Below are positions 34,334-47,826 of a stretch of DNA of 64,000 bases, piece by piece (the first letter of the stretch is position 1; every line of letters begins with the position of its first letter). The stretch lies in assembly GCA_021399435.1 (NCBI GenBank), contig JAJTUP010000033.1, positions 248,001 to 312,000 of the forward strand, written 5' to 3'. Under the pieces are notes generated by a model. That model searched no databases. It saw nothing but the letters and a program-made list of their open reading frames with translations, and was not told where the DNA came from. Made by a program: the position numbers and the translations under genes. The DNA comes from Diaporthe sp. PMI_573 (taxonomy: Eukaryota > Ascomycota > Sordariomycetes > Diaporthales > Diaporthaceae).

Positions 34334-37300
34334 TATTGCGACTCGGTGGTTATATGTGTCTGGCCAGGGTGAACACCGGAGGGCGGGCAGTGAGGCTGGG
34401 TTTGGAGATGTAAGAGCGTCCCGACTTGAAGCTTGCAGGAACTTGGCATAGGGGAAAAAAAACGTTTGACGCTTTCAAGACGAATATAGCTCGTCCAGAC
34501 TGAAAAGAGAGAGACAGAGTGTGACCGGGGCTTCTCGCAACAAAATAGCTCAATCCGAGCTTGTAAGGAAGCCTTGCTTTCGGGTCTATCAAGCCTTGGA
34601 ACGCGCAGGCACGCGATCACGTCGGTAGGGTGAGACAAAGAGGTCACGCTTAGCTTCCTGCACAGGCGAGTGGCTTAGAACAGTCGCCAGTCCGTATGAA
34701 CCTGTCGTTATAGATAAGGAGATCGGCGGAAGAGGGAATGTGTCTCAACACTGGCCTATGAGGCAGGTCTCGGTCTCGTTGCTATTATAGACGGGAAGGA
34801 AGATCTTAAGGGAAATGGTCCTCGAGGAGGGCGGGCTGCTCTCGGTCAACGGCAGAAATACCACCCACAAGGCTATATACCAAGAGGACAAGCCGGCTGT
34901 CCAAGACCTGCCATTGACGCTAGAATGTATGTGTCCGGTTGGTGTCTTTGTACTGGGTGGACATGTGCTCCTCATGGAGCAGGGATGCGGAGGTGAGGGG
35001 CAGTGGGGACACGCCCTCGACTTCAACCACCGAGCCGGAAGCTTGGAGACCTCGGGAGGCTTGTTGGAGACCGTATTGCACCGTGGGGAGTGGTCCTCTG
35101 CTGCACGGGTGTGGGGTCAAGGCGCAGTGACTGCAGGAGGCGTGCAGCAATATCGCGCGCCCAGAGACGCAGGCTGTTCCCGGAAGGACTGAACGGGTGC
35201 CCAGCCAGCCAGCCAGATGCAGCCATTGGCGTGCCTGTCGACGCGTGCGTTGCGTCTTGACCCTGAACTAGGCAGGCGGCTCCTCAGAGCCCCGGCATGA
35301 CGGGACACTGGCCCTGAGACTCTGGAGACGAGCCAAGACAGTGTTGCCCATGGGCTTCCTTCGCTGCGACTATTCCCGGTAAGCCGATGAGGGGGCTCCC
35401 CATGCAGTCATCGAGAGATAAGTCCCCTCGGGCGTGAGACACTGGAGCTGGACCTGGATGCTCGCGCCGCGGAAGCTGGACTGTATGGGGTTGAGCCGGT
35501 TGCACGATACGTCTGTATGATCGATAGTGCTCCACCGTTCAGGTCACCCCCAGGTACCCAGGCCCCGGTGACGGCTTCTTCCCAAGAGGATCGACAGGAC
35601 GGCGGCTTCCTGTTCCCGTTGAAAACTTGGCAGGGCGGTCTCGAAGTTGCATACGCCCCCAGGGCTCCAAGAATGAAATCATCGCCTTTTTGTCATGAAA
35701 GCCGGAAGAGGTCTCTGCCGTGCCTTTGACCCGGAAGACCGGCGAGGCGGAGAAGGCCCAAGTCGTGATGAACAATAGGGATAGACCGTTTGCCGGTTTG
35801 CCGGGGTCCTGATGCTCAGCCTGGGCATCGGGCCTGCGGGCTTGGCTAGTTGTGATTCGTGGCGTCCGTACAGTATATATGCTCACACCTAGGCTCTGGA
35901 TTGTTCCACCGCTTTTCGTTGTCGACTTCTTCGGGGCGGTGAGACCAAGAATATCTCAGAGTCTGGAGACACAGCATTCCTGAAAGATTCCGGTGTCATC
36001 CTCCGACAATGGACAATCATTCAATTGGTCAAAATAAGCAAGGCAGTGCCAGGAATATCAGAACCCTTGTCGGCTGACTTAACCAGTAACATTACCTGTA
36101 CAGGCCAGACAGTGCGATGTAAAAACTGCTTCATTCTGGATCTCAACGTCTCAACTGTCAAAGGTGTTCTCTTTTGCCAAACCTGGCAAACATTATTCAG
36201 ACACCAGTCTGGTTACATGTTCTGACACCTCGAAGTACGACAACCCTTTTGAATACAGAGGAAAATGGATGCACCCACACCTCTGCAGCATGGTGTGGCC
36301 CTTATATGATGACTGACTGGATTCAACAAAGCCCCTTGTTCCTGCGGAGACAGGATAACCTAATTTGGATCCGGGGGGGGGGGGTTGGTGAGATCAGTCT
36401 CACCTGGAAAGACCACTCACATAAACCAGTCTGGACAGATGAGATTGTCGAATGGAAAAGAACGCCGGCACGCATGAAGAGATGTCGGTATAACAAGGTC
36501 ATTTAGCCCAGCTTTTGCGCCATTTACTCAAGAGATGAAGTCAGAAGCGTTTCCAATCCTGCTCCGAGATGAAGCGAGTTACGACTGTCTTGAGAGAGCT
36601 CGGGTCTCGCCGCTGCTTCTATTCCAGGCTGACAGCGTCGGCTATCACCCAGCAAAGAAACTTTTCTGGCTCTATCCAGACCAACGTGGAGTGAAGACAT
36701 CCAACTTGGAACATATGCTTGTTCCGATCTTGGTTCAAGGAGGCGAGCAGCCTCTGACTGCAAAGGGTTCTGAATCATTCAAAGCTCAGATACGGCGGCT
36801 GGCTCGGTGCTGCAAATTCGCGACGCGATATGGGACACGCCGCAAGGCCCCGGGCTTCCGAGCAGTCGGAGATGATGCTCATCTTTGAGCTGGCTGGTCC
36901 AACTCACGAATCCTCGACAACTTCTTGACGCGGTCGTCGTGGTGCTCCAGTGTGGCCCTCGAGTGATTGTCAATGAAGTCACCATGATTGTGGTGCTCTG
37001 GAGTAGCCTCATTTGACAGGGTGTGACACTTGCTCAAGGGCTGCATCCTTAATGCCAGTCTGAAATGGGAAGACTAGATGAGGAGGGAAAGCACTTGGGC
37101 AGAAATTCATCGTGCTGGGAATAATCACCAAACGCGATTTGCCTGGGCTTCCGCAACGTGACTCGAATCTGTGTGGTCAAATCAGTATTAGGGGTTCAAA
37201 GTTGTCGCTGCCCAAATACCTCCAGGAGGCTGCCCAGGAAGTATTACCAGCTACGACCAGAGCTGCGAGTAACTCAAAACATCTGAGAATACGCAATTTC

Positions 37301-37624
37301 CACTCGATCCCGTCATTCTGATGACAGAGGCGGATCTGCCATAATCAAGCAACATTCAACTCGTCATGACGCAAGAAGTCCCTGCAAGGACGCCTGTGTC
37401 GAGCCCAAGTCCCGAAGACACCAGTGTGTAACTTCATTCCGGGGATTTATGGGAGCCTTGTTGGGAGAGAGGACTCGCGGAGGAAGAACGCTCATTCGAG
37501 GGCCTAATTCAAGGCAAAAGGCAAAAGGGCAGGCCGCATGTGTAGTTATATCGGGCAACAATCAGCCTGGCGGATGGGGCCGAGGCCGAGGCGACCAAGA
37601 AGGCTTGCATAATACACGGCCTGT
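34334..37624. other. Gene-poor intergenic
   Basis: About 3.3 kb without a recognisable gene. It holds a 12-G run (36373-36384). Several frames of 80-125 codons on both strands are without family features. Confidence 0.45.
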
Positions 37625-37822
37625 CTAAGCTGGTCGCTTGAGGTATGAGTCGATCCCATCTCCTTCAGTGTCAACGGTTTTGGTCCCAAAGCAGACGATG
37701 CCTTCAGCGTTAATGCCCGCGCCAAAGCCTGCAGGCCCATAGCGTACGGCGGGCCCAGGAACAGGAACGGGTGGCTTGGTAGTTCCGTCGAGCGACGACT
37801 CTAGTGTGCGGCGCATACGCAT
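37625..37822 (-). CDS. Possible small protein, 65 aa
   Basis: From ATG 37822 (MRMRRTLESSLDG) a 65-aa frame ends at TAG 37625. Composition is ordered-looking: PVPVPGPAVRYGPAGFGAG, then INAEGIVCFGTKTVDTEGDG and a basic end. It has no signal peptide or known domain. The frame is open upstream only from a TTG. Support is composition alone, so it may be chance or the last exon of a longer gene. Confidence 0.3.
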   Translation of the reverse strand: MRMRRTLESSLDGTTKPPVPVPGPAVRYGPAGFGAGINAEGIVCFGTKTVDTEGDGIDSYLKRPA

Positions 37823-38438
37823 ACAACTTGACAGCTGTGCTTTCAATGCAAAATAAAGACTCTAGTGTTTAACAAGCAAAGTCAGTCGTGTTTGCCGCTG
37901 GATCTGAACGGTGCTGTGGTGGTGGCGTGCAAGGATTGGCCTGTGACCTTCACTTATTAGGGCGCTCGGGGAAGCTGACGCACCTACCTACCTAGGTACC
38001 TAGGTAGGCAGTACACGCTGGGCCGGGCTGGGATCGACAAAGGCCCCTATGAGAGAGCCCCACCACAGGCTGGGCTCCGACAAGCCACACGACCCCCAAG
38101 GCTGACACTCTGAGACGGACTTGGCCTCTCTTTCAACCACCCACCCACGGCCGGGCCATACATATTGAGAGCTTCTCGGCGGACCTGGGTTCCCTCAAGT
38201 ATCGGAGAGGCTTGAGTTCTATAGGTTCAAAACCACTGTTTTCCCCCAGAGGAGCCCCGGCGAAGATCAACCCGCGAGCCGTTCCTGCAGAGCACCCGGC
38301 AAAGCTGCCCCTCGTGCCAGCTTTCCATGCAGCAATCCTGTGGCTGCAGCCTGGACCCTTGACGGGTGCTGGGACGACCTTTGACGCTCGACTGAAGCGA
38401 TGACAAGTCTGTGAAGGGAGCTTTGAGCGGCCTCAACC
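37823..38438. promoter_or_regulatory. Promoter region of the BEACH gene with palindrome cluster
   Basis: 616 bp upstream of the BEACH start. At 37982-38008 it carries ACCTACCTACCTAGGTACC followed by TAGGTAGG, the same motif seen upstream of MED12, WBP1/NUO9.5 and the 1,090-aa gene. Confidence 0.45.
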
Positions 38439-41400
38439 ATGGAGTCCCTCTCTGTGCCCAAACTGGCTGCTCGTTCGCGCCGATACCGTTCCTCGACCTC
38501 AGCCTCGAACCCTCCTGTCGTGTCCAAGGCCGCCGAGGTCCTGCAGTCGCTCCTTGACAAGCTTTCTGCCGCACTTCAAGCTCCCCAGGACCGTGACTAT
38601 CCCGAATTTCCTCCACTCATCGAGCTCGGCCGCCAGGTGCACCAGCATGTCGCTGCGACCAGCCCCCCATGCCCCGCCCAAGACGACTTTCGCCACCTAG
38701 ATGGCTTCCGGCACCTGCTGGACGTCCTTCGTGCCTACTCCGGCTTCTATAACCCACAGCGGCGCAGCTTGGAAGAGAAGAAGGGCTTCTTCGAGCTTCT
38801 GCACATCGTCCTGGCGATATTCTCCGCCACTTTCAGGGAACACCACGGCAATCGTCGCTACTTCAAGCGCAGGGTCGAAGGTGGCGGCTGGGAGGCCTTG
38901 GAACAGATCGTGGCCAGCGTCGGATTGGGTGGCACCGACTCGGACGTTTGGACCAACTGCCAGCTGTTCGGAAAGCTGCTTTCATTCTCCCTCGACGACC
39001 AGCGGCTGGACGAGCTTTGCCAGGCTGTGGCCGTGTCCTCTGCCCCCGAAGGAACCAACGAAGCCGGCGATGACGTCTCGTACCAGGACGGCGGAGGAAG
39101 CCGGATAACCCGATTTGAAGTGCCCGTAATCGAGAGAGAGCTCGAGAAGATCATTTCGTCCACCACAGTGCTTCGGAACCCCGAGATCATGCGTGCCGTC
39201 ATCGACTTTTGGGAGTCCATGCCCAGGGATCCGGGCACTGTCGAGTGTTTTGCTTCCGCCATCGTTCTGGGTACCATGAGGCTAGCCAGCTCTGCTTCAT
39301 TTTCCAACCTCAATGCTCTACACGGGACCGGGGCGCTCTCTAGATTTCTTGCTCTGTACCTCGGAGAGGGATCGAGGCTATCAGAATACGAGCGAGGGGT
39401 GATCCTCGGTCTCTGCAAGTCGTTGATGCACCTCGGTGTCGACAGGCTGGCAGACGTACAGCTGCTCTTGTCAAAACAGGACTCTGTTGCTTCCCAGTTC
39501 TGTCTTGATATGGCAACAAGATTCAACGGGCCCCCTTTTGTACAATTCGACCTTTCCCTGCATGGACACTCGTCCATCGAGCTACCTTCGCTTGGGCGCT
39601 CGTTTCCCCCAACATCATCGGCTGGCTACACTTTTACCGCCTGGATACGAGTAGACCGGTTCGACCCAGGCTCACACACAACCATATTCGGCGTTTTTGA
39701 TGCCACTCAGACATGCTTTCTTCTGGCATACTTGGAAAAAGATACCCACAATTTCATTCTGCAGACGTCTGTGACCTCTCAAAGGCCTAGCGTCCGCTTC
39801 AAGTCGGTCAAGTTCAAGGAAGGCCGATGGTACCACATTGCGATCGTTCACCGACGCCCAAGGACGATGACAGCGAGCAAGGCTTCGTTGTACGTCAATG
39901 GTGAATTCGCCGAGCAGATAAAGTCGCAATATCCCGTGCCTCCACCCATGAGCAACGCAAGCACGGAGAGTTTCGCATCTTTTAACTCCGTCGCCAACAA
40001 GCCACATCCTGTGCAAGCCTTTCTAGGGACCCCACGTGATCTGTCTACGCAGCTCGGTCATGGGGTCGTCTTTTCAAAATGGTCCCTGGCGTCGGCGCAT
40101 CTCTTTGAAGAAATTCTAAGTGATGATTTACTTGCAGTGCACTATCGCCTGGGTCCAAGGTATCAGGGGAATTTCCAAGATTGCCTCGGAGGGTTCCAGA
40201 CGTACGAGGCATCGGCGGCCTTGGGCCTGCGTAACGAAATGTTGCACCCGGGCAAGGAGGAGGGCTCATCTGAAATTCTCAAGGCTATCAGGGACAAGGC
40301 TAGTAGCCTCGTGCCGGAACAAAAAATCCTCATGAGCACTTTGCCTACCGCAATGTTCCAACCCGAGGGCCAGTTCCTCGACTCCTTCCTCTTTCGGTCC
40401 CTGTCTAGAAACGCAGCTAGTAACCTGTTCCAGCTGGCGACCAAGAGCGGGACTGCTATCTCTATAAACGCCGCTCTTCCATGCGTCAACGACGCTCTCG
40501 TGAGGGCTCATGGCGTCGCCGTGCTTACAGGAGACCCTGTTGTGACAACACCTTACAATTTCGACGACAACCTTTGGCGGATCGGCGGTTTTACACCGGT
40601 TGCACTGAAGCTGGTCGAGCGTGCCAAGACTGCTGAAGAGTTCATTAGATCCGTGGAGCTGATGTTCTTGTCCATCAAGAAGAGCTGGAGGAACAGTGAA
40701 GCAATGGAGCGAGACAATGGCTATGCTATCTTGGGCATGCTCCTCAGGGCCAAACTCGGCTACGCCACCTTTGGAACTGACATTCCTGGATGGCGGCTCC
40801 TGCTGGCTCCTGAGGACCGAGACAAGCTGAGCTTCCAGTTACTCAGCTTGGTGCTGGATTTCGTCGGCTACAAGCATGCTTCACCGGTAGAATCCTTTAT
40901 CATCAACCCTCTCGCGTATCGCGTCCTGTTGATCGACTTTGATACATGGCGGAAATCTGCCCCCATAACCCAGGAATTGTACTATAAGCAATTTGTGACT
41001 TTCGCTGTCAACAGCAAATTTCACGAGTTCAACAGTCGCCGACTGCAGCGAATGCGTAAGGACTGGAGGACCCAGGCCGACGAGTCTCAGCATGCTGACG
41101 ATTTACATACAGGGATTGTGAAAAGGCTGCTGGACGCTTTGAAGGCAGAGACAATGTCAGAAAATGTCATGCCTCATTTCCTGGATGCGTTCGAGAGTCT
41201 CATCAAATGCAACTTCAACGCCGAAGCTCACCGTACAATCGCCTTGTTCATCACTTACACCTTCCACTCCTCGGCAAATTCCCAACCGCGAACTCCCAGG
41301 CCAATGTCTGCGATCACCCCAACCAATGGGCGGCGTCGCGCCACGGTGGATTCCGCCAGTGGTGCTAACCTGCCTGTGCTGACGAGAAAACAAGTTGGTG

Positions 41401-44400
41401 TCAAGATCCTGGCTCTGTACACACGGCTTCTCTGCGACAAAGGAAACTTCACGGACATCCACAAATTTGCCCGTACGGTAACGAACAAGGTAAGTCGAAA
41501 TGCATCGTCTCTAATTTTCGATGCTGACATGGATACACTAGTGGCTTCTGTACCTACTTGCCGAGGAGAATCCAGAAGTCATCGTCTATGGCTGCAAAAT
41601 CATAGCCAGAGTGCTCGTGTCACATGGGTCAAGCTATGCTTCCAAATTTGCCAAGAAGACGGGCGGGTTCGCAATCATGTCCCACCGTTTGAAGCATTGG
41701 TGGGATATTCCAACTCTGTGGCCAATGTGTCTCAGTATACTTTTTGGGGTCGACGTGGCCAAGATCGACTTTGATCGGAGTTTCGATCTGCTCAACTTAG
41801 TAGATCTGTTTGGCGACTGCCGAGTGGTGTATCCTGATGTGCTGCCAGTTATCACAACCATGCTCCAGCATGGGCTAAGGGACATCCTGAAGTACCAGGA
41901 TGACCCAGATTCACCAGTCGGTGTCGAAAGGGGCCACTCCAGAAACTTGAGCAGCTCTGAGCCTGCGTCGGCTAGACCACGAGCGAGATCCATGAATTTT
42001 GTTGAAGAACTCGGAGCTAGACGTGAGTACCGGTTCAATGTCCATGTGCTCAAATCCCCTCCGGCTAACAACTCCGCAGATACACGCGGTGTTGACAAAG
42101 AGAGGGTTACCAGCCATGCTGTTGTCCTCCAAACTGTCGTTCGGTTCCTGTCAAATCTCCACCAGCGGTCAGCAGACTTCCGAGATTTTGCTCTCTCCTC
42201 TGACTATGTGCGGCTACTTCTTTCTGCTCTGTATCCTGTGCTCCTAAGCACTGATCCTGTGAGCCCGGAGACGGAGCTGAACTCCAGAGACTCTGCGCTC
42301 ACTTTCGAAGGCGGCGATGTCATTATTCGACCATTGGCAGGTTCTTCGAGCCCTGCGCCGATCGTGAGGGCATCCGTGGTGCCCTCATCAGGAGAGTCCC
42401 CCCACCAGTCCAGGGGTACCCAGCTCCGGCGTGCGTCCTCTTTCGTCCTTCTCACGTCGCAAGAATCGCCGCAAGCCGCAAAGAGCAGTGCGCGGCTGGC
42501 CCACGTCATGTCTCCAAAATGGCAAGTTCAGGCACAGAAAGTCAGTAACGTCGTGCTAGAAGGCTTGCTGGATCTCGTGCTTGACGTCTTCATCGACCAG
42601 TTACTTGCCCGGAAGGAATTCCCAGGTTTCAGCTTGTTCCTGAAAATACCTCCAGGCTTTCAGGAACATCAGGCCTATTTCGAATCCTACGTTTTGCGGC
42701 ACGCGATCTCGCGCTTGAGTGCATTGATTCAATCCGATCAAACCATACTGCACCATACCAAGGTTCTTCAAAACATGTCCCGCTTTGCTACACATATACT
42801 GGACACAATCTTTGAAGGATGGTTCATGAATGGTGCCGAGCCGGTTACCGACTTCCTCGGAAGCATTCTGGAATATCTTGCAAGACCGGATATATCATCT
42901 TTGAAGAACGTCCGACTATGCAGCCAGAGCGTATCGGTTCTTAAGGGGTCGATGATCAAGCTCGTTCTGCTTCGTCTTTCTGACACTGATGATGCCCAAG
43001 TGTCAGAAGAAGATAATCTGGCAGTGTTGTCTAACCTCTACTATTGGCAGATCGTCTTACTTGACTGTCTATCGGCAAACGACGATTCCATGAGTCTCAT
43101 CTGGTACCAGCTGTACGGCAAGCTGATTGATGCGCGTGAGCCGGTCCGTCTAGCCGCTGCTGGAATATTGCGCATCATGATGGTCCAGAAACCTGACGAG
43201 TGTTCCCGTGTCTTCCGAGAGATTCCAATGCAGCCAAACGAGTCTAAATTGACCAGCGGCTTTGCACGTCTGACAGAAGTTGATGACGGAACGTTTGTCG
43301 ACTGGGTTGACGAGCACCGGCCTTCCCTCGACGCGTTGTTCCTGGGTGGCATGTCGAAAACATGGGAGGAATATGTCAGCTCAGAGAATCAGCGCACCTT
43401 GGAGACTGCCAGATCGCGACTTTCGAAACGCAAGGAAAGGCTTAAGCTGTGGCGGGATGAGACTCGGCAAATCGAAAATGTTCTTTTGCGTCACGAGATG
43501 GCAAATAGTGCCTGGATGAAGAGCATATTCTGCACTGAACACTCTAAGCATCAGCGACTCACTCAAGACCAGCAAGACGACTTTGTCTTCCTCATCAGTT
43601 CCTTTGGCAAGATGGACCGAGACCTGAAACGTCCTGGCGGCGTCTTTGCAGAAACCGACCGCACAATCAAGTGGAAGCTCGATCGCACGGAGGGAAGGAA
43701 CCGAATGCGCCTACGCCTTCTGCCAGACAACTCAAAATTGGGAGAAGAGTATCAGTCCAAGCAAGCCAAGAAGAAACCTTCAGAGTCCAGACCATCGGAT
43801 CCCTTGCCTGCGATTGCCGGCCTGAAGCTGGATACAAAAATTGGACCAGGGACTTCGGGTACGAACACGCCTCAGGTCAGCGCGGTCAACGAGGTCGGGG
43901 AGAGCATTGCCCTGACGGACGAGCCGGCTGCGGTTGAGCAACAGCCGGAGCCAGGCGTGACGCCAGAAGAGGAATTTGAGCTCATCGAGGACCTCAACGA
44001 ACCTGAAGGCGACGACTCGTTTGAAGATAAAAACAGAAAGGTCATGCGGCGCCTGGAGCTTGGTGACACCGTTCAAAGCGTGTACAACATATCACGGATC
44101 ATCGGTCTCGAAGCATGTGAAGGCATTCTCATCATCGGCAAAGAAGCACTCTACATCATGGATAATGTCTTCCGCAGCGCTGACGGAGAAATCATCAACG
44201 TCTGGCAAGCCCCACCTGACGAGCGTGACCCGTATTCTCAAATCATCACAGGCAGCAAGGCCGCCGAGAAGCCCAAAGCTCAGAGAGGAAGCGAACAAGA
44301 GTCCCGCAGCTGGAGATGGCACGACGTGATTAGTATTTCGAAACGTCGCTTCTTGTTCAGGGACGTTGCCATCGAGATTTTCTTCACAGACGGTCGGAGC

Positions 44401-46496
44401 TACTTGATGACTGCACTGAACCCGACTATTCGGGACGAAGTCTTCGCAAGGCTGTCCAACAAGACTCCGCACACGTCGGATCCAAAATCATTGCCCAACC
44501 CAGAGGATGCCTGGAGGTTGGAAGGCATCAAGATCTTCGATGAGGCTCCGCAGTCCTTTGGCTCCAAGTTTGGGAGTATCTTCAATGCTTCACCATGGAC
44601 TCCGATCATGAGGAAGTGGCAAAAGGGAGAAATATCTAATTTCCACTATTTGATGCTCGTGAACACGATGGCGGGGCGGACTTTCAACGACTTGACGCAA
44701 TATCCAGTGTTCCCCTGGGTCCTCGCAGATTACACCAGCGAGGAACTTGACCTCACAAATCCAGCCAGTTTCCGGGATCTTTCGAAGCCGATGGGCGCGC
44801 AGACTATTGCTCGCCAGACCGACTACATGATGAGGTACAGCAACTTGATGGAGGTCGGTGAGGTTCCGTTCCACTACGGAACACACTACTCTTCCGCCAT
44901 GGCCGTGGCATCCTACCTGATCCGGCTGCCTCCATTTGTTCAATCGTACATTCTGCTCCAAGGTGGCACCTTCGACCATCCTGATCGTCTGTTTTATTCC
45001 ATCGAGGGCGCGTGGAAATCATCTTCCAGGGACAATGGAACTGACGTTCGGGAACTCATTCCCGAGTTCTTCTACCTACCCGACTTCCTCACCAATATGA
45101 ACGGCTACGACTTTGGTCACCGCCAAGGTAATGCTGGAAAGGTTGACCATGTTATACTTCCCCCATGGGCAAAGGGTGATCCAAAGATATTTATTGCGAA
45201 GAACCGAGAGGCTCTAGAGAGTCCGTACGTGACAGAAAACCTGAACCATTGGATCGATTTGGTCTTTGGTTATAAGCAGAGGGGCGAAGCGGCTGTGGAA
45301 AACCTGAACGTCTTCCACCATCTGTCCTATCATGGTGCTATTGACCTGGACAGCCTCGTCGACAAGAACGAGCGGGCCATCACTACCAACATCATCCATA
45401 ATTTTGGACAGACGCCACACCAAGTCTTCACCAAACCTCACCCGGCTCGGGAATACGTACATGTGCAGACCAGAAGGCTTGACACAGGTGTGCAGTCGCT
45501 CACCAGGGTCAACTACCCGCTTCTCGAGAGCCACGAACGGGTCGCCTCCCTCATCTATGCCCCAAAGCTCGATCGACTCTTGTGCGCATCGCCCTTCCGG
45601 CTCAACATGCCACCTCACTTTGACAAGTTCCTGGAGTGGGGTTTCGCGGATAACAGCATTCGATTCTTCCTCAGCGACAACCGGAAACCCGTCGGCCTTC
45701 TCGAGAATCTCCACCAGGGCCAGATATCGTGCGTTGCCTTCGCTGACTCCAAGACACTCATCACTGCCGGCGAGGATAGCGTCATATCCGTCTTCGCCAT
45801 TAAATCCTCGGTGGGCAAAAATGTCGAGCTTCTTCCCAGGATGTCTCTGTTCGGCCACAAAACACCTGTCAACGTGATCGCTGTCTCTAAATCGTTCAGC
45901 ACATTCCTCACGGTATCTCAAGACGGAACTGCCTTCTTGTGGGACCTGAACCGCCTAGACTTCATCCGGAAGCTTCCAGTCTCGCGCCCGGTGGAATGTG
46001 CCCGCATCAACGACGTCACGGGGGACATCATGCTGTGCTGCGGGCCCAACGTGCTCCTCTTCACTCTCAACGGCGAGCTGATCCTCGAGCAGAATGTGTG
46101 CGGCGGCACGGGCGAAGCCCAGGACGACTATGTGCACTCGTGTGCCTTCTACGAGGGTAGCAGCAGCGAGTGGCTCGAGAATTTCCTCGTCTTCACGGGC
46201 CACAGGAGGGGCAGGGTGAATGTCTGGAGGAAGACGGTGCGAAGGGGCGACGGCAAGTGGATGCTGGAGCTCCTTAGGAGGCTGGACCACATCGACAACA
46301 AGAGCGAGACAGCGGCAAACATCGATGCGCCGATCACTTGTATCACACCGATGCCGCAGATGGTGTACACGGGAGACGACGATGGGCGAGTGGTAAGTTT
46401 CTCCCAATCAGACACCATCCCGAGACCACGGTGAATATTAGCTGACGCGAGTTCCGCCTTTAGTATGAATGGAACCTAGTCCAACGGGAGCGTTAG
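38439..46496 (+). CDS. BEACH domain protein (BPH1/LYST-type)
   Basis: A very large scaffold of the Beige/Chediak-Higashi family, acting in vesicle and vacuole trafficking. Exons 38439-41489, 41542-42022, 42080-46392 and 46464-46496 join to 2,625 aa. Intron 1 (52 bp) joins ARTVTNK to WLLYLLAEENPEVIVYG. Intron 2 (57 bp) is in-frame and stop-free. Intron 3 (71 bp) joins DDGRV to the last ten residues YEWNLVQRER. N-terminal helical repeats surround a ConA/laminin-G-like fold (about 393-600, YTFTAWIRVDRFDPGSHTTIFG). The PH-BEACH segment is at about 1832-1970 and the BEACH domain at about 2010-2305 (NFHYLMLVNTMAGRTFNDLTQYPVFPWVLADY, YDFGHRQ, NLNHWIDLVFGYKQRGEAA, NVFHHLSYHGAIDLD). WD40 repeats follow from about 2338 (SQDGTAFLWDLN). 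Length matches fungal Bph1 homologs. Confidence 0.93.
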
Positions 46497-47492
46497 TCCA
46501 TTTCACCAGGGTGAGCCGCGAGCGTGTTGGTATAGAATATCGGGGTGCTTGGGCATGGATGGCATAGCATGGCATTGGCGGGAAGCGCTGTATGGCATCT
46601 GGGTTGTTGTGGTGTCTGAGCGTTGGTGATATAAAAGTTTCCATTGGAATTTGATCCACATTCGCAGGGTATCGTCTTTTGGGCTAGAGAGGAATGGGGT
46701 GCTGAGGTGATTGAGACTGGGGATATAGACACATAAAGTTGGTCAGGTACATACGGAATCAGTAGAGAGAAGATCAAATGAGGTGGCAACCTGATGACTG
46801 CTTCACGAAACTGGTTCTAATAGGCACGCAGCCACCATCTATGAACCGCATTTGAACCCACACACAGCCCAACCGGTATACGAACCATTAGCTGGGGTTG
46901 TGGTGAAATTCACGCAGGCTTGTATGCGTCGTAGTTATGACTGCACTAACAGGTTTGTTTTTGCAGCTCAATAGTTGTCGCCGCACTGGTCCCGCCGTGA
47001 GACTTGGCTCGAGCTGATGGCCTTGGAAGCAACTAACCTGGTCTGTGACGCTTCTGCTACACACCAAGGAGTCTCTCGGAACGATAGAAGAGGAACGAGG
47101 TGTCTTGTTTCTGGACGTCGGACAACTGTTCGGAACAATAATTACTCTGGGCACGTCGCTCGAGCCCTTTCAACCATCTCAGCCCCCCCCCCCCCCGCCT
47201 TTCAGGTTGCGGCTGGTCGAGTTGCCCAGGATTCCGCAGGGTTTCCAGCCGATCGAACAGAACAGTTTCAGGCCTCTCGGCTTGGGACCCATATTGTCTA
47301 GCAAATCAGAGTGATGAAAGGAACGATATGCTTTGGTTTCTCTTGTTTGATTCATGTCCCCAACGCCGCACCCTATGTACAACTGACGTGGCCTCCACTG
47401 CGAGCTTTCCCCATCCTCACGTGGCCCGTCCGAGTCGTCGGGTGTGTATCCCTTGCACCATGTCCTCTATGCCTCAGGGCGCCGGAGTTTCG
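46497..47492. other. Convergent intergenic region
   Basis: 3' flanks of the BEACH and NUO9.5 genes. It contains a 14-C run (47183-47196). No gene is recognised. Confidence 0.5.
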
Positions 47493-47826
47493 CTACTCGG
47501 AGTTGTCATCGTAGCCGCTCAGCGTCTTTCTGGGGCCGGGAGGAACTGTTCACAACGTCAGCACGGGAACAACAGCATCCAGGGCCTATCAAAAAGGGGA
47601 GGGTCCCGGGGCGAGCCGTAATGTGGGTGGCCGTACTTGGGTAGGTCGTGGGTATAGGCTTCGCGTCGTAGTCCCCGAGGGCGTGTCTGATGGGCGGCAC
47701 GACGGCCAGGGCGACGGGGCCGAGGGCACCGATCACGCAGGACCAGAAGAGGGCGGGGCGCTCGCGCGACGACCAGCGCCAGTAGCGGATGGGCGTTTGC
47801 CAGAAGAGGGGCGCTCTGCCGGACAT
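47493..47826 (-). CDS. nuo9.5: NADH:ubiquinone oxidoreductase 9.5 kDa subunit
   Basis: Accessory membrane subunit of mitochondrial complex I. Exon 1 (47826-47637) encodes MSGRAPLFWQTPIRYWRWSS, then RERPALFWSCVIGALGPVALAV and PPIRHALGDYDAKPIPTTYP. A 91-bp intron (47636-47546) follows. Exon 2 (47545-47493) adds IPPGPRKTLSGYDDNSE, giving 80 aa. The FWxTPxRYxxW start, the single transmembrane helix (about 22-46) and the PIPxTYPxPxGPRK end are the family pattern. Without splicing, the frame would run into unrelated sequence after TYP. It is divergent from WBP1. Confidence 0.9.

Noticed and set aside
45214..45921. 235-codon antisense frame over the BEACH domain
   Set aside because: It is a shadow of conserved BEACH/WD40 coding sequence.
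46838..46900. Sequence resembling a tRNA T-loop (GGTTCAAATGC on the minus strand)
   Set aside because: No acceptor stem, D-arm or anticodon arm could be folded around it.
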